From Gemmatimonadota bacterium (GTDB lineage Bacteria; Latescibacterota; UBA2968; GCA-2709665), in NCBI GenBank assembly GCA_028874335.1, contig JAPPJY010000008.1, positions 1 through 46,606 of the forward strand: a stretch of 46,606 nucleotides of DNA, written 5' to 3'. The stretch's first letter is position 1; each line of letters starts with the position of its first letter. The notes beneath the pieces are model-generated. The model worked only from the letters and a program-made list of their open reading frames with translations, was not told the origin of the DNA and did not search any database. Made by a program: the position numbers and the translations under genes. Positions 1-8,534 of this stretch are shown piece by piece.

Positions 1-50
1 GGGCGCGCAGCCACGATACATTAGTATATGGGCGGATTTTCCCGCCTTGA

Positions 51-106
51 CCGCCGCTTTTTCGCTCGCGCTCGGGAACTCGCCGGTAATTTTAAAACAA
101 CTTCTA
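51..106 (+). repeat. 55-bp dispersed repeat, left copy
   Basis: The reverse complement of the last 56 bases of the window (46551-46606) matches this stretch at all but about three positions. It runs from the CCGCCGC at 51 through a TTTTAAAA core and ends about 11 nt before the amidohydrolase start at 118. The right-hand copy has the same orientation relative to its own downstream gene. The matching region may extend beyond what the window shows. Confidence 0.85.
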
Positions 107-117
107 ACGGCCCGCCC

Positions 118-1356
118 ATGCCGATCGTGATCAAATCGAAGCTGCTCATCGTCGATCCGGAAGAGGCGCCCGTACCCGGAGGGATCGCAATCGTCGACGG
201 CGAGCGCATTTCCGCTGCGGGCGCGCCGGCGACCCTGAGCGTGGATCCCGCGTGGGAGACGCTGGACTGGTCCTCCTGGACGGTGATGCCCGCCCTGATC
301 GACGCCCATGCCCACATTACGGCCAACAACCGGTTCCGCGTACCGCTGAACGTACACTACGAACTGGATGCCGCAACCGCGGTCCTTCGGGGGGCGATGA
401 ACCTTAGAAGCGACCTCGCCGCGGGCGTCACCACGATGCGGACGCTTGGAGACCGTGAGGACGTCGAAAAGCCGTTCCAGGAGGCGATCGAACGAAAAGA
501 GGCGGTGGGTCCCCGTCTCAAGGTGTGTGTGCGGGCGCTGCGTCCAGGCCATGGGACAGCGCCCTTTCTGTCCTTTCCGGCCGATGGCGCAACGGAACTG
601 AGGGCCCGGATACGGGAGAACGCTTCGCGTGGCGCGGACTGGACCAAATTGTTCATCACCAACGTGAGAGACGGCGATACCTTTGAGGACTACCTCCGCG
701 GAGACCTGACGGACATCGCGGCCTATTCGAGGGAGGAGATCGTGGCGGCGATCGGCGTCTCGCACGACCTGGGCATTCCGGTTGCCGCTCACGCAATCGG
801 CGGCCCGGCGATGCGGTGGGCGATGGAGGCCGGGATCGACAGCATCGAACACGCCAATCTGCTCGAGGAGGAAGACGTCGACCTGTTCGTGAAGTCCGGC
901 GCTTACCTGAGCGATCCCAACCTTCAACTGTTCTTTGACGCGGAGGTCGGATTCGAGTCCTTCGAAACCTGGCGCATGGACTGGTGGCGGCGTCGGGTCG
1001 AGCGCGCCAGGGAACGCACGGCGCGTCACCTGCCTGAAGCCGTTCGGGCCGGGGTGAAGGTCTGCCTGGGGTCCGACAGCACCCACGCGACGTTGTGGCG
1101 GGAGGCCAGAGCGCTCGCGGACCTGGGCGTTTCGGCCACCGACGCGATCAGCGCAGTGACCACGAACACGGCGGAGATGCTGGGTGTGGCGGACCGACTG
1201 GGACGCCTCGCGCCGGGCTATCTGGCCGACGTGATCGCCGTGGAAGACGACCCCCTGGCGGACGTGGCATGTCTGAGGCGGGTTCGAGACGTGATGAAGG
1301 CGGGCGAACGAGTTGAAAACCTCCTGTCCGGGGCGAGCGAGGTCTTCAGCGATTAA
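118..1356 (+). CDS. Metal-dependent amidohydrolase (imidazolonepropionase/prolidase-like)
   Basis: A 412-residue amidohydrolase-superfamily TIM-barrel enzyme. The full binuclear metal set is visible: HAH at residues 64-66, a candidate carboxylated lysine K177 (DWTK), H225, H245 and D320 (GSDS). A small N-terminal beta-domain precedes the barrel, and the C-terminus returns to it with the typical 'G-LAPGYLADVIAV' pattern. This architecture is that of COG1228 enzymes (imidazolonepropionase, Xaa-Pro dipeptidase-like hydrolases); the substrate, probably a cyclic amide or dipeptide, cannot be read from sequence. ATG 118 is chosen because codons upstream of it fall inside a dispersed repeat and do not resemble the family. 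No clear ribosome site is seen. There is no signal peptide, so it is probably cytoplasmic. It converges on the HlyD-like gene. Confidence 0.88.
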   Translation: MPIVIKSKLLIVDPEEAPVPGGIAIVDGERISAAGAPATLSVDPAWETLDWSSWTVMPALIDAHAHITANNRFRVPLNVHYELDAATAVLRGAMNLRSDLAAGVTTMRTLGDREDVEKPFQEAIERKEAVGPRLKVCVRALRPGHGTAPFLSFPADGATELRARIRENASRGADWTKLFITNVRDGDTFEDYLRGDLTDIAAYSREEIVAAIGVSHDLGIPVAAHAIGGPAMRWAMEAGIDSIEHANLLEEEDVDLFVKSGAYLSDPNLQLFFDAEVGFESFETWRMDWWRRRVERARERTARHLPEAVRAGVKVCLGSDSTHATLWREARALADLGVSATDAISAVTTNTAEMLGVADRLGRLAPGYLADVIAVEDDPLADVACLRRVRDVMKAGERVENLLSGASEVFSD

Positions 1357-1410
1357 CAGTGAAGGGGCGTCGCGGTCGCATTCCAGGCACGGTACATCAC
1401 GTCGAACCGG

Positions 1411-2466
1411 TTACTCGGAACCGCTGGCGATTGACCAGTCAAAGGGAAACAGGATCAACTCAAGAACACTGGCGCGGCGCAGCTTTACTTCGGCCACAAG
1501 TCGGTTGCCGGGAATAAGAGGGAGCGCCGAATCGATTCTAATAAGGACGCGCACGGAGGGATATCCCTTTCGCTGCACATAGCGTCGCACGGAATGAACC
1601 TGCCCAGAGAATTCAAATGAACTTTCCCACTGCGGCCAGAGATCGACTTCCTGTCCTCGCCTGATCCACGGAGCGAACTCCGCCGGTACGTGGCACTCCG
1701 CCAACACAGGATCCTCCGATCCGATCAACATCAGCGTATCGCCCACGGCGGGAACACCGCCCGCCTTGCGCAGGACCATCAGGATCCGTCCCGGTCCAGG
1801 TGCGCGCAGTGTATAGTGTCCTATTTCACTACGAATCATGTTGTATGTGGCTTCAGCTTCGGCTACTTCCGCATCCCTCGCTTTGAACGTAAAGAACGCC
1901 TTCTTGCGCAGGGGAGTTATCGGCCCTGACTTCAACAATTCCAACGCTGACAACGATTTCTCGATATGCATCGTGGCCAGGATCGAATCTGACCTGGCTT
2001 TCTCCAGATCGTCAGCGCTGACAAGCCCGCCGTGGTCGAAGAGTCGCTGCGCCATCTTCAACTGCCAGTTCGCCAATCGAGCTTTCTCTTTCAATGCTTC
2101 CAATTCACTATTGAGTCCTTCCAGTTCCTGTTCGGGAGGCGGCGCCTCCACGGCCTGGAGCGCGGCCCTGGCGGCCTCCCGCTCGGCCACGGAACGCTCG
2201 TAGGCTCGTCTTGCAACGGTGAGCCGGGATTCGGCAATGTTACTCTTGAACGCAATCAGCGAATCTCCCGCCGCCACCAGTTGACCCTCCTCGACGTAGA
2301 CCTTTGCGATCTGCGCTTCGACGAGCCCGCTTATCCAGATTTCTTTCTCGGGTACGATTCTTCCTGTGCCTTTTGCCACCTGGTCGATTTCCACAAACCA
2401 TAGAACTGCGACGACGGCCAGAATGACCGCAAGGAAGCGCAGGACGTATTTGGAAGTACGCAGCAT
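1411..2466 (-). CDS. HlyD-family membrane-fusion/adaptor protein
   Basis: A 351-residue periplasmic adaptor. One N-terminal membrane anchor (about residues 8-25) is followed by a lipoyl/barrel-sandwich half motif (GLVEAQIAKVYVEEGQLVAAGD, broken here for length: 'GLVEAQIAKVYV' then 'EEGQLVAAGD'), a long Glu/Ala/Leu-rich coiled coil (about 70-190), the return half (HYTLRAPGPGRIL) and a beta-barrel. It is the last gene of a leftward operon behind an ABC ATPase and two ABC-2 permeases, starting 21 nt after the last permease. That suggests a periplasm-spanning ABC exporter. No outer-membrane partner is encoded here, so a TolC from elsewhere (possibly 35117-36559) would be needed. HlyD-type adaptors next to DUF990-type ABC-2 permeases are not a standard pairing, so the functional link is inference. 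Confidence 0.85.
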   Translation of the reverse strand: MLRTSKYVLRFLAVILAVVAVLWFVEIDQVAKGTGRIVPEKEIWISGLVEAQIAKVYVEEGQLVAAGDSLIAFKSNIAESRLTVARRAYERSVAEREAARAALQAVEAPPPEQELEGLNSELEALKEKARLANWQLKMAQRLFDHGGLVSADDLEKARSDSILATMHIEKSLSALELLKSGPITPLRKKAFFTFKARDAEVAEAEATYNMIRSEIGHYTLRAPGPGRILMVLRKAGGVPAVGDTLMLIGSEDPVLAECHVPAEFAPWIRRGQEVDLWPQWESSFEFSGQVHSVRRYVQRKGYPSVRVLIRIDSALPLIPGNRLVAEVKLRRASVLELILFPFDWSIASGSE

Positions 2467-2487
2467 GTTTTCAAAGCCCGCAGGAAA

Positions 2488-3309
2488 CTACGATCCGGTA
2501 CTCTCGTATCTGTTGATGCCGACACACCAGAGTCTGTACGCCAGGAAGAAGCTTACGATGCCGACCAGTGGCGTCCCGTACTGGAATAACGGATCGAACA
2601 GAGTGATCCCATGGAATAATGGAGCGTCCGATTTGTTCAAGAAATCCTCCGCAGGGAAATAGGCGACAAAGCCGTAGGGGATGACGAAAGTCAAGAGTAC
2701 CTGCACCCATTTGTCGTACATGCCGAGAGGATAGTTGACAAATCTCCTCAAACCGTAAATCGCCGTATCGACAACTGCCGCCGACCTCACGAACCAGAAG
2801 CTCATGGTCCCCGTCAATACCATGATCGCGGCCTGGATCAACGTAGCGCCAATCAGCACCAGCCCAAACCAGACCACGTTCATCCACGTCCACACAATGC
2901 TCAGGTTTTCGAAACAGATATGAAAGAACACGACGCCCAGGACCATATGGGCCATGAAGGTATGACTGAAATCGCGACAGATCAAGTTCGCGAATGGGTT
3001 CATTGGATAGATCAAAATACTGTCGAATGAACCATCCTGAACCATATACTCCAGACGGCGCATGGGTCCACGGAAAAACAGACTGCTTGCGCCGTACGAA
3101 AAGAGATTGAGATTGTACAACAGCATAATCTCATAGAAATTCCATCCGTGTATGATCTTGAACTTATTCAAAACAATCCATACGCCCAGAAAGCTGATCA
3201 GATACACAACGATCGTGATGATCTGCGATGTGAAGAAATTAAATCTGTATTCGATCAGGGTCTTCATATAGACGACCAGGAATCGTCCATACAATCTGAG
3301 GCTGTCCAT
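2488..3309 (-). CDS. ABC-2 family permease (DUF990-like), subunit 2
   Basis: A 273-residue polytopic membrane protein with about six hydrophobic segments. It begins with a short amphipathic N-terminus (LRLYGRFLVVYMKTLIEYR), as seen in ABC-2 transporters of the DUF990/ABC2_membrane_6 type. Its start lies 1 nt from the stop of the sister permease, so the two are almost certainly co-translated and form a heterodimer driven by the ATPase at 4135-5133. Families with this layout include viologen/multidrug-type exporters. The substrate is unknown. Base composition is noticeably more AT-rich than the window average. Confidence 0.85.
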   Translation of the reverse strand: MDSLRLYGRFLVVYMKTLIEYRFNFFTSQIITIVVYLISFLGVWIVLNKFKIIHGWNFYEIMLLYNLNLFSYGASSLFFRGPMRRLEYMVQDGSFDSILIYPMNPFANLICRDFSHTFMAHMVLGVVFFHICFENLSIVWTWMNVVWFGLVLIGATLIQAAIMVLTGTMSFWFVRSAAVVDTAIYGLRRFVNYPLGMYDKWVQVLLTFVIPYGFVAYFPAEDFLNKSDAPLFHGITLFDPLFQYGTPLVGIVSFFLAYRLWCVGINRYESTGS

Positions 3310-3310
3310 C

Positions 3311-4111
3311 TCAACCGCCCTGTATGACCAGTTTTCTAACGGCCCTCATCCACAATATTCTTTCAATTCCCGCCAGAATTCCGATCCACAGAAATTGCTG
3401 GAGGATAAATCCGATTGCGTCGGCCAGGACTGTTTTCTCCAGAAATATCGCCAGCGGCGCAAAATAGATGAGACGGAACGGGAGGAAAGCGGAAAGTTCG
3501 TAAAGGAAATCCGGAAAAAACCAGAGCGGTACCATCTCACCCGAAAAGACGTTGATCAAAACGTTGAACAGCATGCTCAAGGATGTCACGGCAAGGAACC
3601 AGAATCCGATCAGTCCAATCAGATAACTGATCGAAAAATAAATCATCATGCCGTTGATCGACGAAATCACGAACAGGATTAGATAAGGTTCGGAGGGTAA
3701 GCGAATGCCGAACATCAGGATGCCCACAATCAGAAATGGCGTCAACTGGAAAACCATCCTGAAGCCGTTGTTTCCAAGCGCATCGCAAAACAACATGCCT
3801 TTCAGACTCACCGGCTTGATGAGGTCCATTGCAATTTCTCCAGTCCTGATTCTGTCGTTGACCTTGAACACAGTCGTTGTGCTGATGGCAATGGAGATTC
3901 CGGTGCTGACAAGCGTGTACGTGACCATGTCCCGAAAGCTGATGACCCCCATGTTCGTCTGTGTCTGACCGATATCCTGAAACAACGCGCGCCAGAAATA
4001 GATCTGTACCAGAAGTACGACGATAGAACTTACCAGGCTCAGGAATACATTCATCTTGTAGGCAAGATTGGACTGGAAGGCGTTCTTCAGGAATTCAATG
4101 TAGACTTTCAT
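3311..4111 (-). CDS. ABC-2 family permease (DUF990-like), subunit 1
   Basis: A 266-residue membrane protein with six predicted hydrophobic helices and the N-terminal signature 'YIEFLKNAFQSNLAYKMN' typical of DUF990-type ABC-2 permeases. A 'GEIAMDLIKPVSL' segment lies in the cytoplasmic loop that contacts the ATPase; the paralogous partner has the matching 'GSFDSILIYPMNP'. The gene sits 23 nt downstream of the ATPase and 1 nt upstream of the second permease. The paired loops show that the two subunits are paralogues, which supports a heterodimeric exporter. Codon use is AT-richer than in the glycolytic block. Confidence 0.86.
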   Translation of the reverse strand: MKVYIEFLKNAFQSNLAYKMNVFLSLVSSIVVLLVQIYFWRALFQDIGQTQTNMGVISFRDMVTYTLVSTGISIAISTTTVFKVNDRIRTGEIAMDLIKPVSLKGMLFCDALGNNGFRMVFQLTPFLIVGILMFGIRLPSEPYLILFVISSINGMMIYFSISYLIGLIGFWFLAVTSLSMLFNVLINVFSGEMVPLWFFPDFLYELSAFLPFRLIYFAPLAIFLEKTVLADAIGFILQQFLWIGILAGIERILWMRAVRKLVIQGG

Positions 4112-4134
4112 ATCATGGCCGCCTCTAAGCCTGT

Positions 4135-5133
4135 TCAGTTGGATCTGGCCAGATACATCCTTCTGATGACTTCGTCAATTTCAGTCTCTCTGACGACAAA
4201 GTCCCTCACGCGACGTCGTTCCATGACCCAGCCAATTACGGCCGTGGAGTTGACTGTCGCCTTATTGTATTTTATCGATAACTTGCTTCCTTCCTGTTGA
4301 AATTCCGAGACCCCGAGTTGGTAAAGATCGTCCGGGTCGGCAACCGGCGCTTCGGTTTCGACGTCCAGCGTTTCGTCCATTCCGAATCGCTCTTTCAGTT
4401 GCTGCAGGTTGCCGTCGTACATGATGCTGCCGCTGTCGATCACCATCACGCGTGTACAGAGCTTCTCAATGTCGGACATATCATGGGTGGTCAGGATGAC
4501 CGTGGTGTCACGCTTCAGGTTTATCTCTTTGATGAAATCCCTGATGTTCTCCTTGACGACTACATCCAGACCGATCGTCGGTTCGTCGAGATAGACAATC
4601 GCAGGATCGTGCAGAAGCGCAGCGCAGATGTCCGACCTCATTCGCTGACCGAGGCTGAGCTGCCTGACTGGTGTATTGATAAACTCTTCCAGGCCAAGGA
4701 TTTCAGAGAATAATTCCAGGTTCTCCCGAAATCGTTCTGGAGGGATTTTATACATGTGCCTCATCAGACTGAATGACTCTGAGACCGGAATGTCCCACCA
4801 AAGTTGCGTTCTCTGGCCGAATACGACACCCATTCTTGCGGCGTTTTCGATTCTGTCCTCGTGAGGCACCAATCCGCCAACCTGAATATGCCCTGAATTC
4901 GGCACGAGAATCCCCACCAGCATCTTGATCGTTGTGGACTTGCCGGCGCCGTTCGGGCCGATATATCCCAAAACCTCGCCCCGCCCGATCTCGAACGAGA
5001 CGTCGTCAACCGCCGTAATGGTCTCATATTGCCGGCTGAACAGTGCATGTACGGCTCCCAGGAACCCTTCCTTTCTCCTCTGTCTCTTGAACGTCTTGGT
5101 TACGTTCTCGACACTGATCAGCGGTTTGTTCAT
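4135..5133 (-). CDS. ABC transporter ATP-binding protein (NatA/DrrA-like)
   Basis: A 332-residue ABC ATPase. Walker A GPNGAGKS is at 59-66, the signature LSLGQR at 159-164, Walker B IVYLDEPTIG at about 179-188 (catalytic E184), and the switch His follows in 'TTHDMSD'. An insertion after the first strand (KRQRRKEGFLGAVHALFSRQ) and a ~80-residue C-terminal extension are typical of ATPases partnered with DUF990-type permeases. It is the first gene of the leftward exporter operon. The interval upstream (5134-5480) is AT-rich and presumably holds its promoter, but no consensus boxes were found. Confidence 0.93.
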   Translation of the reverse strand: MNKPLISVENVTKTFKRQRRKEGFLGAVHALFSRQYETITAVDDVSFEIGRGEVLGYIGPNGAGKSTTIKMLVGILVPNSGHIQVGGLVPHEDRIENAARMGVVFGQRTQLWWDIPVSESFSLMRHMYKIPPERFRENLELFSEILGLEEFINTPVRQLSLGQRMRSDICAALLHDPAIVYLDEPTIGLDVVVKENIRDFIKEINLKRDTTVILTTHDMSDIEKLCTRVMVIDSGSIMYDGNLQQLKERFGMDETLDVETEAPVADPDDLYQLGVSEFQQEGSKLSIKYNKATVNSTAVIGWVMERRRVRDFVVRETEIDEVIRRMYLARSN

Positions 5134-5483
5134 TTGAAATGTCCGATCTTTGTAAGTTCTCGAAAGGAACGCACGATTGTAGTTCAGAGACCTATTGCGC
5201 CTTCGCGTTGTTCAGCCACAGCCAGATAGGCGGAAGTGAAAGCGCCCGGAACTCGGAGGACAAGACACGGTCCGATTAATAGTTTCGGGGCCTTGAAACA
5301 ATGGACGGTTCCTTCTATTGAAATACACTGTCGCTATGTCCATTTCCGGCACGCTGTAAAATCGCGAACTCTCTATACCAAGTTCTCTTTGTGTTTGCGG
5401 AAATATCCTGGTTATCGTCGCATAGAAATGTCGAATCAAGGTTAATGTCGTTTCGCCAATCTATATGGCAGACAAACAAAAAA

Positions 5484-5512
5484 GCCGCCATCGAATCGGC
5501 ATCGATGGCGGC
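5484..5512 (-). terminator. Rho-independent terminator (leftward)
   Basis: A perfect 11-bp stem (GCCGCCATCGA / TCGATGGCGGC) with a 7-nt loop. On the minus strand it is followed by six U's (AAAAAA at 5478-5483 on the plus strand). It can only end a leftward transcript. The nearest clear leftward gene (ankyrin protein) ends ~600 nt away, whereas a candidate small gene ends 23 nt upstream of the hairpin. Confidence 0.85.
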
Positions 5513-5535
5513 CTGAATTTGTGCTATCTATGAAA

Positions 5536-5643
5536 TTATAACAAACCGCATCGCGCCATTCGAGTTTCGCCGTGCTTACCGGCGATGGTTACACGATAAA
5601 GTACCAAGATTGCTATCGGCAAATTAGCAGGAATCGAACACAT
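5536..5643 (-). CDS. Candidate 35-residue small protein
   Basis: A short leftward reading frame beginning ATG and ending TAA, with a GAGGA ribosome site (5652-5656 on the plus strand as TCCTC) exactly 8 nt before the start. Its stop is followed 23 nt later by a strong terminator. The product has a hydrophobic N-terminal half (IPANLPIAILVLYRVTIAG) that could be a membrane segment, then a basic tail. It resembles no family I recognise. The spacing of ribosome site, stop and terminator argues for a gene; the short length and unremarkable codon use argue for caution. No clear promoter was seen upstream. Confidence 0.35.
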   Translation of the reverse strand: MCSIPANLPIAILVLYRVTIAGKHGETRMARCGLL

Positions 5644-6114
5644 GGGTGAATTCCTCGACGACTTACGTTTCGAATTCTTAATCGTCTGACTTCGTGACGG
5701 CTCGGCAACGGAGGGCAGAAGGCGGTCAATTTAGAGAGAGTAATCTTTCCGCCTCAGATGCACAAGATATCGACTATGTTTGAAATTGTCAAGAATTACT
5801 GGAAAATTGGACTGATTACGAATTCGGTTCGCGGCAGAGTCCGCACCGCAAACGTACGCAACAAACGCACGGGAGGCCGTACCGGCTGCGGTTCCTTTCT
5901 TTGGGCGTCCAATCGGCTATGTGGTCAAATTCACTGCGGAATTTGCATTGAGGTTCAGCATTGAAGGCACGTTGAATGAAAGGCTTGATCGGACGTACCG
6001 GGTAGTGGGACAAGCGGTGGGTCATTGTGTTTGGTCTGCTTTTTATCTTGCGCTGTCACTGGCGATGAAGCGGATGGAATCGAGACAGAAGCGTGCAGGT
6101 CGTACCTTTCAGAC
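5644..6114. other. AT-rich intergenic stretch, no gene seen
   Basis: About 470 bases between the candidate small gene and the end of the ankyrin gene. Composition is lower in GC than the flanks. Short open frames exist on both strands but lack ribosome sites and recognisable protein character. No tRNA or other structured RNA could be folded by eye. It could be the 3' untranslated region of the ankyrin transcript or an unannotated RNA. Confidence 0.5.
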
Positions 6115-7218
6115 TCATGCCCGCTTTTTGTATCTCTTCGCTTCCTTCCTCGCAACTTCAAACGCGTTTTTCCCGCGCTTGTTGAGAACCGTCGGATCGG
6201 CGCCGGCCTCGAGCAGGGCTTCGGCAGCGGCGACCCGGCCCTCGTACATTGCGCGATGGAGCGGCGTGCGTCCCTTCCGGTCCTGCGTGTTCAGGTCGGC
6301 GCCGCGCTCAGCAAGCAGTCGTATTGTCTCCACCCTATTGCCCTCGGCTGCCAGCTGCAGCGGCGTGCGTCGCGCCTTGTTAAACGCGTCGACCTGCACG
6401 CCGCAGGCCAGCAATATCTCCGTGCACGCCTTCGATCCGGCACGTACGGCCCAATGCAGCGGCGTCATTCCATAGTCATCGGCGGCGTTCGCAACGTCGG
6501 GGTCCCGTTCAATGAGTTCATTAAGTCGAGAGGTGTCGTCGAGGGCGCACGCCGAGTACACGTCGTAGTATGCCCCGTCTTCGATGAGGATCCGCGCAAC
6601 CGCCAGCCCGCGTTCCTGCCACGATCCGTCCTTTCCCCCGGGACTCGACGCGGCCGCCTCCTGAAGTGACGTCGTTCCCCGTTCGCCGTTTCCCTTTATT
6701 GGAAGTTCATGGTGAACGCCGGCGCCGTACTGAATGAAGAGGCGGGCGCAGTCCGGATACCACCCGGCGGCCGCCCAGTACATCAGCGAGAGGTTGTCGG
6801 GCCACCCCACGTGCGGTTTTTTAATCGATACGCACGTCGCGTCTGCCGCGCCCGACTCGAAAACCGCCCGCAGCGTATCGACCATCCCTCCCCACGCCGC
6901 CTCGTGCAGCACATTGTAGGACGAAACGTCGATCTCGAGCGGCACGTTGCGTTCGAGGAGGAACGTAACCGCAGGCCCACACCCCCTCATTCCGATCAGC
7001 ACCTGGAGCAACCGGCCGCCAATGCGCTCCAGAACGCGAGGCTCCCCGGCACGGATCTCCGACATCCGCTCGATTTCGGGTTTTCCCTCCCAGCGTTTCG
7101 GCGCCGGCCCCATCGATGCCTCGATGAACTGCTGCTCCACGACCGTTAGTTCCAGTTTCTCTTCGCGCCGCAGGAACCAGTTGTTCTCGAACAGGCTCAC
7201 CGCTTGTCCCGTGTCCAT
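6115..7218 (-). CDS. Ankyrin-repeat protein
   Basis: A 367-residue protein. The C-terminal half carries at least three canonical ankyrin repeats ('DDYGMTPLHWAVRAGSKACTE', 'NKARRTPLQLAAEGNRVETIR', 'DRKGRTPLHRAMYEGRVAAAE'), and the N-terminal half has more diverged copies ('SSYNVLHEAAWGGMVDTLRA', 'DNLSLMYWAAAGWYPDCARL'). It ends in a basic tail (ARKEAKRYKKRA). There is no signal peptide or catalytic domain, so it is a cytoplasmic protein-binding scaffold with an unknown partner. The ATG has GAGGG about 8 nt upstream. It is transcribed leftward and is apparently monocistronic; the methyltransferase upstream is 98 nt away on the same strand and could share a transcript. Confidence 0.9.
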   Translation of the reverse strand: MDTGQAVSLFENNWFLRREEKLELTVVEQQFIEASMGPAPKRWEGKPEIERMSEIRAGEPRVLERIGGRLLQVLIGMRGCGPAVTFLLERNVPLEIDVSSYNVLHEAAWGGMVDTLRAVFESGAADATCVSIKKPHVGWPDNLSLMYWAAAGWYPDCARLFIQYGAGVHHELPIKGNGERGTTSLQEAAASSPGGKDGSWQERGLAVARILIEDGAYYDVYSACALDDTSRLNELIERDPDVANAADDYGMTPLHWAVRAGSKACTEILLACGVQVDAFNKARRTPLQLAAEGNRVETIRLLAERGADLNTQDRKGRTPLHRAMYEGRVAAAEALLEAGADPTVLNKRGKNAFEVARKEAKRYKKRA

Positions 7219-7316
7219 TGGTTTGCCCTCACATTCAGATGGTTAAATACCAGCCGTCATCTTTCCGGGATCGGGCGCTGAACGATCCCCAACACCTTCA
7301 ATCAGATGAAAAAACG

Positions 7317-7991
7317 TCAATGATCCGGGCCAATCGACTTAGCGGCTTGAGCGAAAAACAGGGGCTGGGCATATTCGTGAAATACCCGCCAGTCGACAAT
7401 CTTGAAACCCGCCCCTTCGATTTCTCTCCTCAGAGAGCCGGGTAACCCCCAATACCTTGTCGGTCGTCCATTTTCAATCTTGCAACGTGTGACAGAGTCG
7501 AACGGATATGCTTCATCTTGAGGGTCTCCACACTTGGTCATTACGACAAACAATCCGTGTTGTTTTAGTACCGCGAGGACGTTTTCAAAGAATAGAAGCC
7601 GATCTTCTCCAATTATACAGTGCAGGCAGAGCGCATCGATCACGACGTCGAAATACCCGTGTTCGTATGGCAGGTTCAAGACGTCGCCGAGGCGAAAGTC
7701 GACTTTGGGATATCGTCGTTCGCCCTTTTCCCTTGCCCAGGAAATGGCGGTAGGTGAGATATCGATCCCGCATACTTCATACCCTCTGTCCGCGAGAAGC
7801 AAAGACAGGTCTCCCGAGCCGCATCCCAACTCCAGCAATTTTCCCGATGACATCTGGTTATCCTGTAAAGCCGCCAGCACCTTTTTGAACGCGCTCTGAT
7901 ATAGCTGCGGTCTATTGTAGCCAGTGGCGCCGCCCCTGCGCAACTTTCGAAATTTAGCTTCGAAATATCCAGCATAGTCAGGTTTCAACAT
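7317..7991 (-). CDS. Class I SAM-dependent methyltransferase
   Basis: About 224 residues with a Rossmann methyltransferase fold. Motif I is LLELGCGSGDLSLLL, the acidic end of strand 2 is GIDIS (binds the ribose), motif II/III is VDFRLGDVLNL, and motif IV is FDVVIDALCLHCI. The type is a general small-molecule methyltransferase (Methyltransf_11/25-like); the acceptor is unknown. ATG 7991 is preferred over a TTG at 8036 because it is a stronger start codon and the segment before it is basic and unlike the family. Two hydrophobic residues near the C-terminus do not form a membrane span. Confidence 0.82.
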   Translation of the reverse strand: MLKPDYAGYFEAKFRKLRRGGATGYNRPQLYQSAFKKVLAALQDNQMSSGKLLELGCGSGDLSLLLADRGYEVCGIDISPTAISWAREKGERRYPKVDFRLGDVLNLPYEHGYFDVVIDALCLHCIIGEDRLLFFENVLAVLKQHGLFVVMTKCGDPQDEAYPFDSVTRCKIENGRPTRYWGLPGSLRREIEGAGFKIVDWRVFHEYAQPLFFAQAAKSIGPDH

Positions 7992-8036
7992 CCTGGTACC
8001 CGCGTTGCGTCGTCGTTTCCCGACCTTGACGATCAA

Positions 8037-8461
8037 TCGGATTTAGTGGCCACAAGCGACGAATCGGTTGAAATATAACGAAACGGGCCGGCGTTTTCAG
8101 GATTTGTTGTGCGAGAACCCTATTCCTGCAATCACTTTCGATTGGCAGGATCTTTCCTTACGGCTCGACGGGTTTGAACAAAATGTACGCCCCGTGCTGG
8201 CGGATTGGTACTCCGAAATGGCGGAGCGTCCATATTTCCAATGTGCACTGAGGTCCCTCGTCTCGCTGGAACGGCGTTTGCTCTATCCTTTCTGAAAATC
8301 GTCCTGATTCGACCGAACACAACACGAGACCGGATATTGCGGGGCGTCTTCCAGCAAGGCGGCGTCTCCACATAGACAGGCGGTCGGTTCGTAATCCGAC
8401 CCACATCACGGTACCGATTTCGGCAATTGATTTCACCTGGTCCCTTCGCCGACTTGCTTTG
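8037..8461. other. Intergenic region between divergent methyltransferase and radC
   Basis: A ~420-base interval. One 75-codon rightward open frame (8068-8295) lies here but lacks a ribosome site and family resemblance, so it is not called. No RNA gene or terminator was recognised. The interval ends in a heptamer repeat at 8462. Confidence 0.4.
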
Positions 8462-8492
8462 GCTGAAAGCTGATGGCTGATCGCTGACAGCT
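8462..8492 (+). repeat. GCTGANN heptamer repeat
   Basis: Four consecutive copies of the 7-mer GCTGANN (GCTGAAA, GCTGATG, GCTGATC, GCTGACA) followed by GCT, lying ~45 nt upstream of the radC start. Heptamer repeats of this type occur as dispersed intergenic repeats in other bacteria. No function can be read here. Confidence 0.8.
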
Positions 8493-8534
8493 TGTCTGTG
8501 GATGTCGGATCACTACGGCAAGGATAACGAAAAT

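Noticed and set aside
28..117. 30-residue N-terminal extension of the amidohydrolase
   Set aside because: It is read through the 55-bp repeat and does not match the family start; ATG 118 fits.
5620..5645. T-loop-like GTTCGATTC on the minus strand, possible tRNA
   Set aside because: The flanking bases cannot form the 5-bp T stem and no acceptor or anticodon arms could be paired.
5758..5964. 68-codon rightward open frame in the low-GC interval
   Set aside because: No ribosome site, composition is random-like, no hydrophobic or domain character.
8068..8295. 75-codon rightward open frame between the methyltransferase and radC
   Set aside because: No ribosome site, no resemblance to any family I know, lies among repeat-like intergenic DNA. 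Kept as a region note only.
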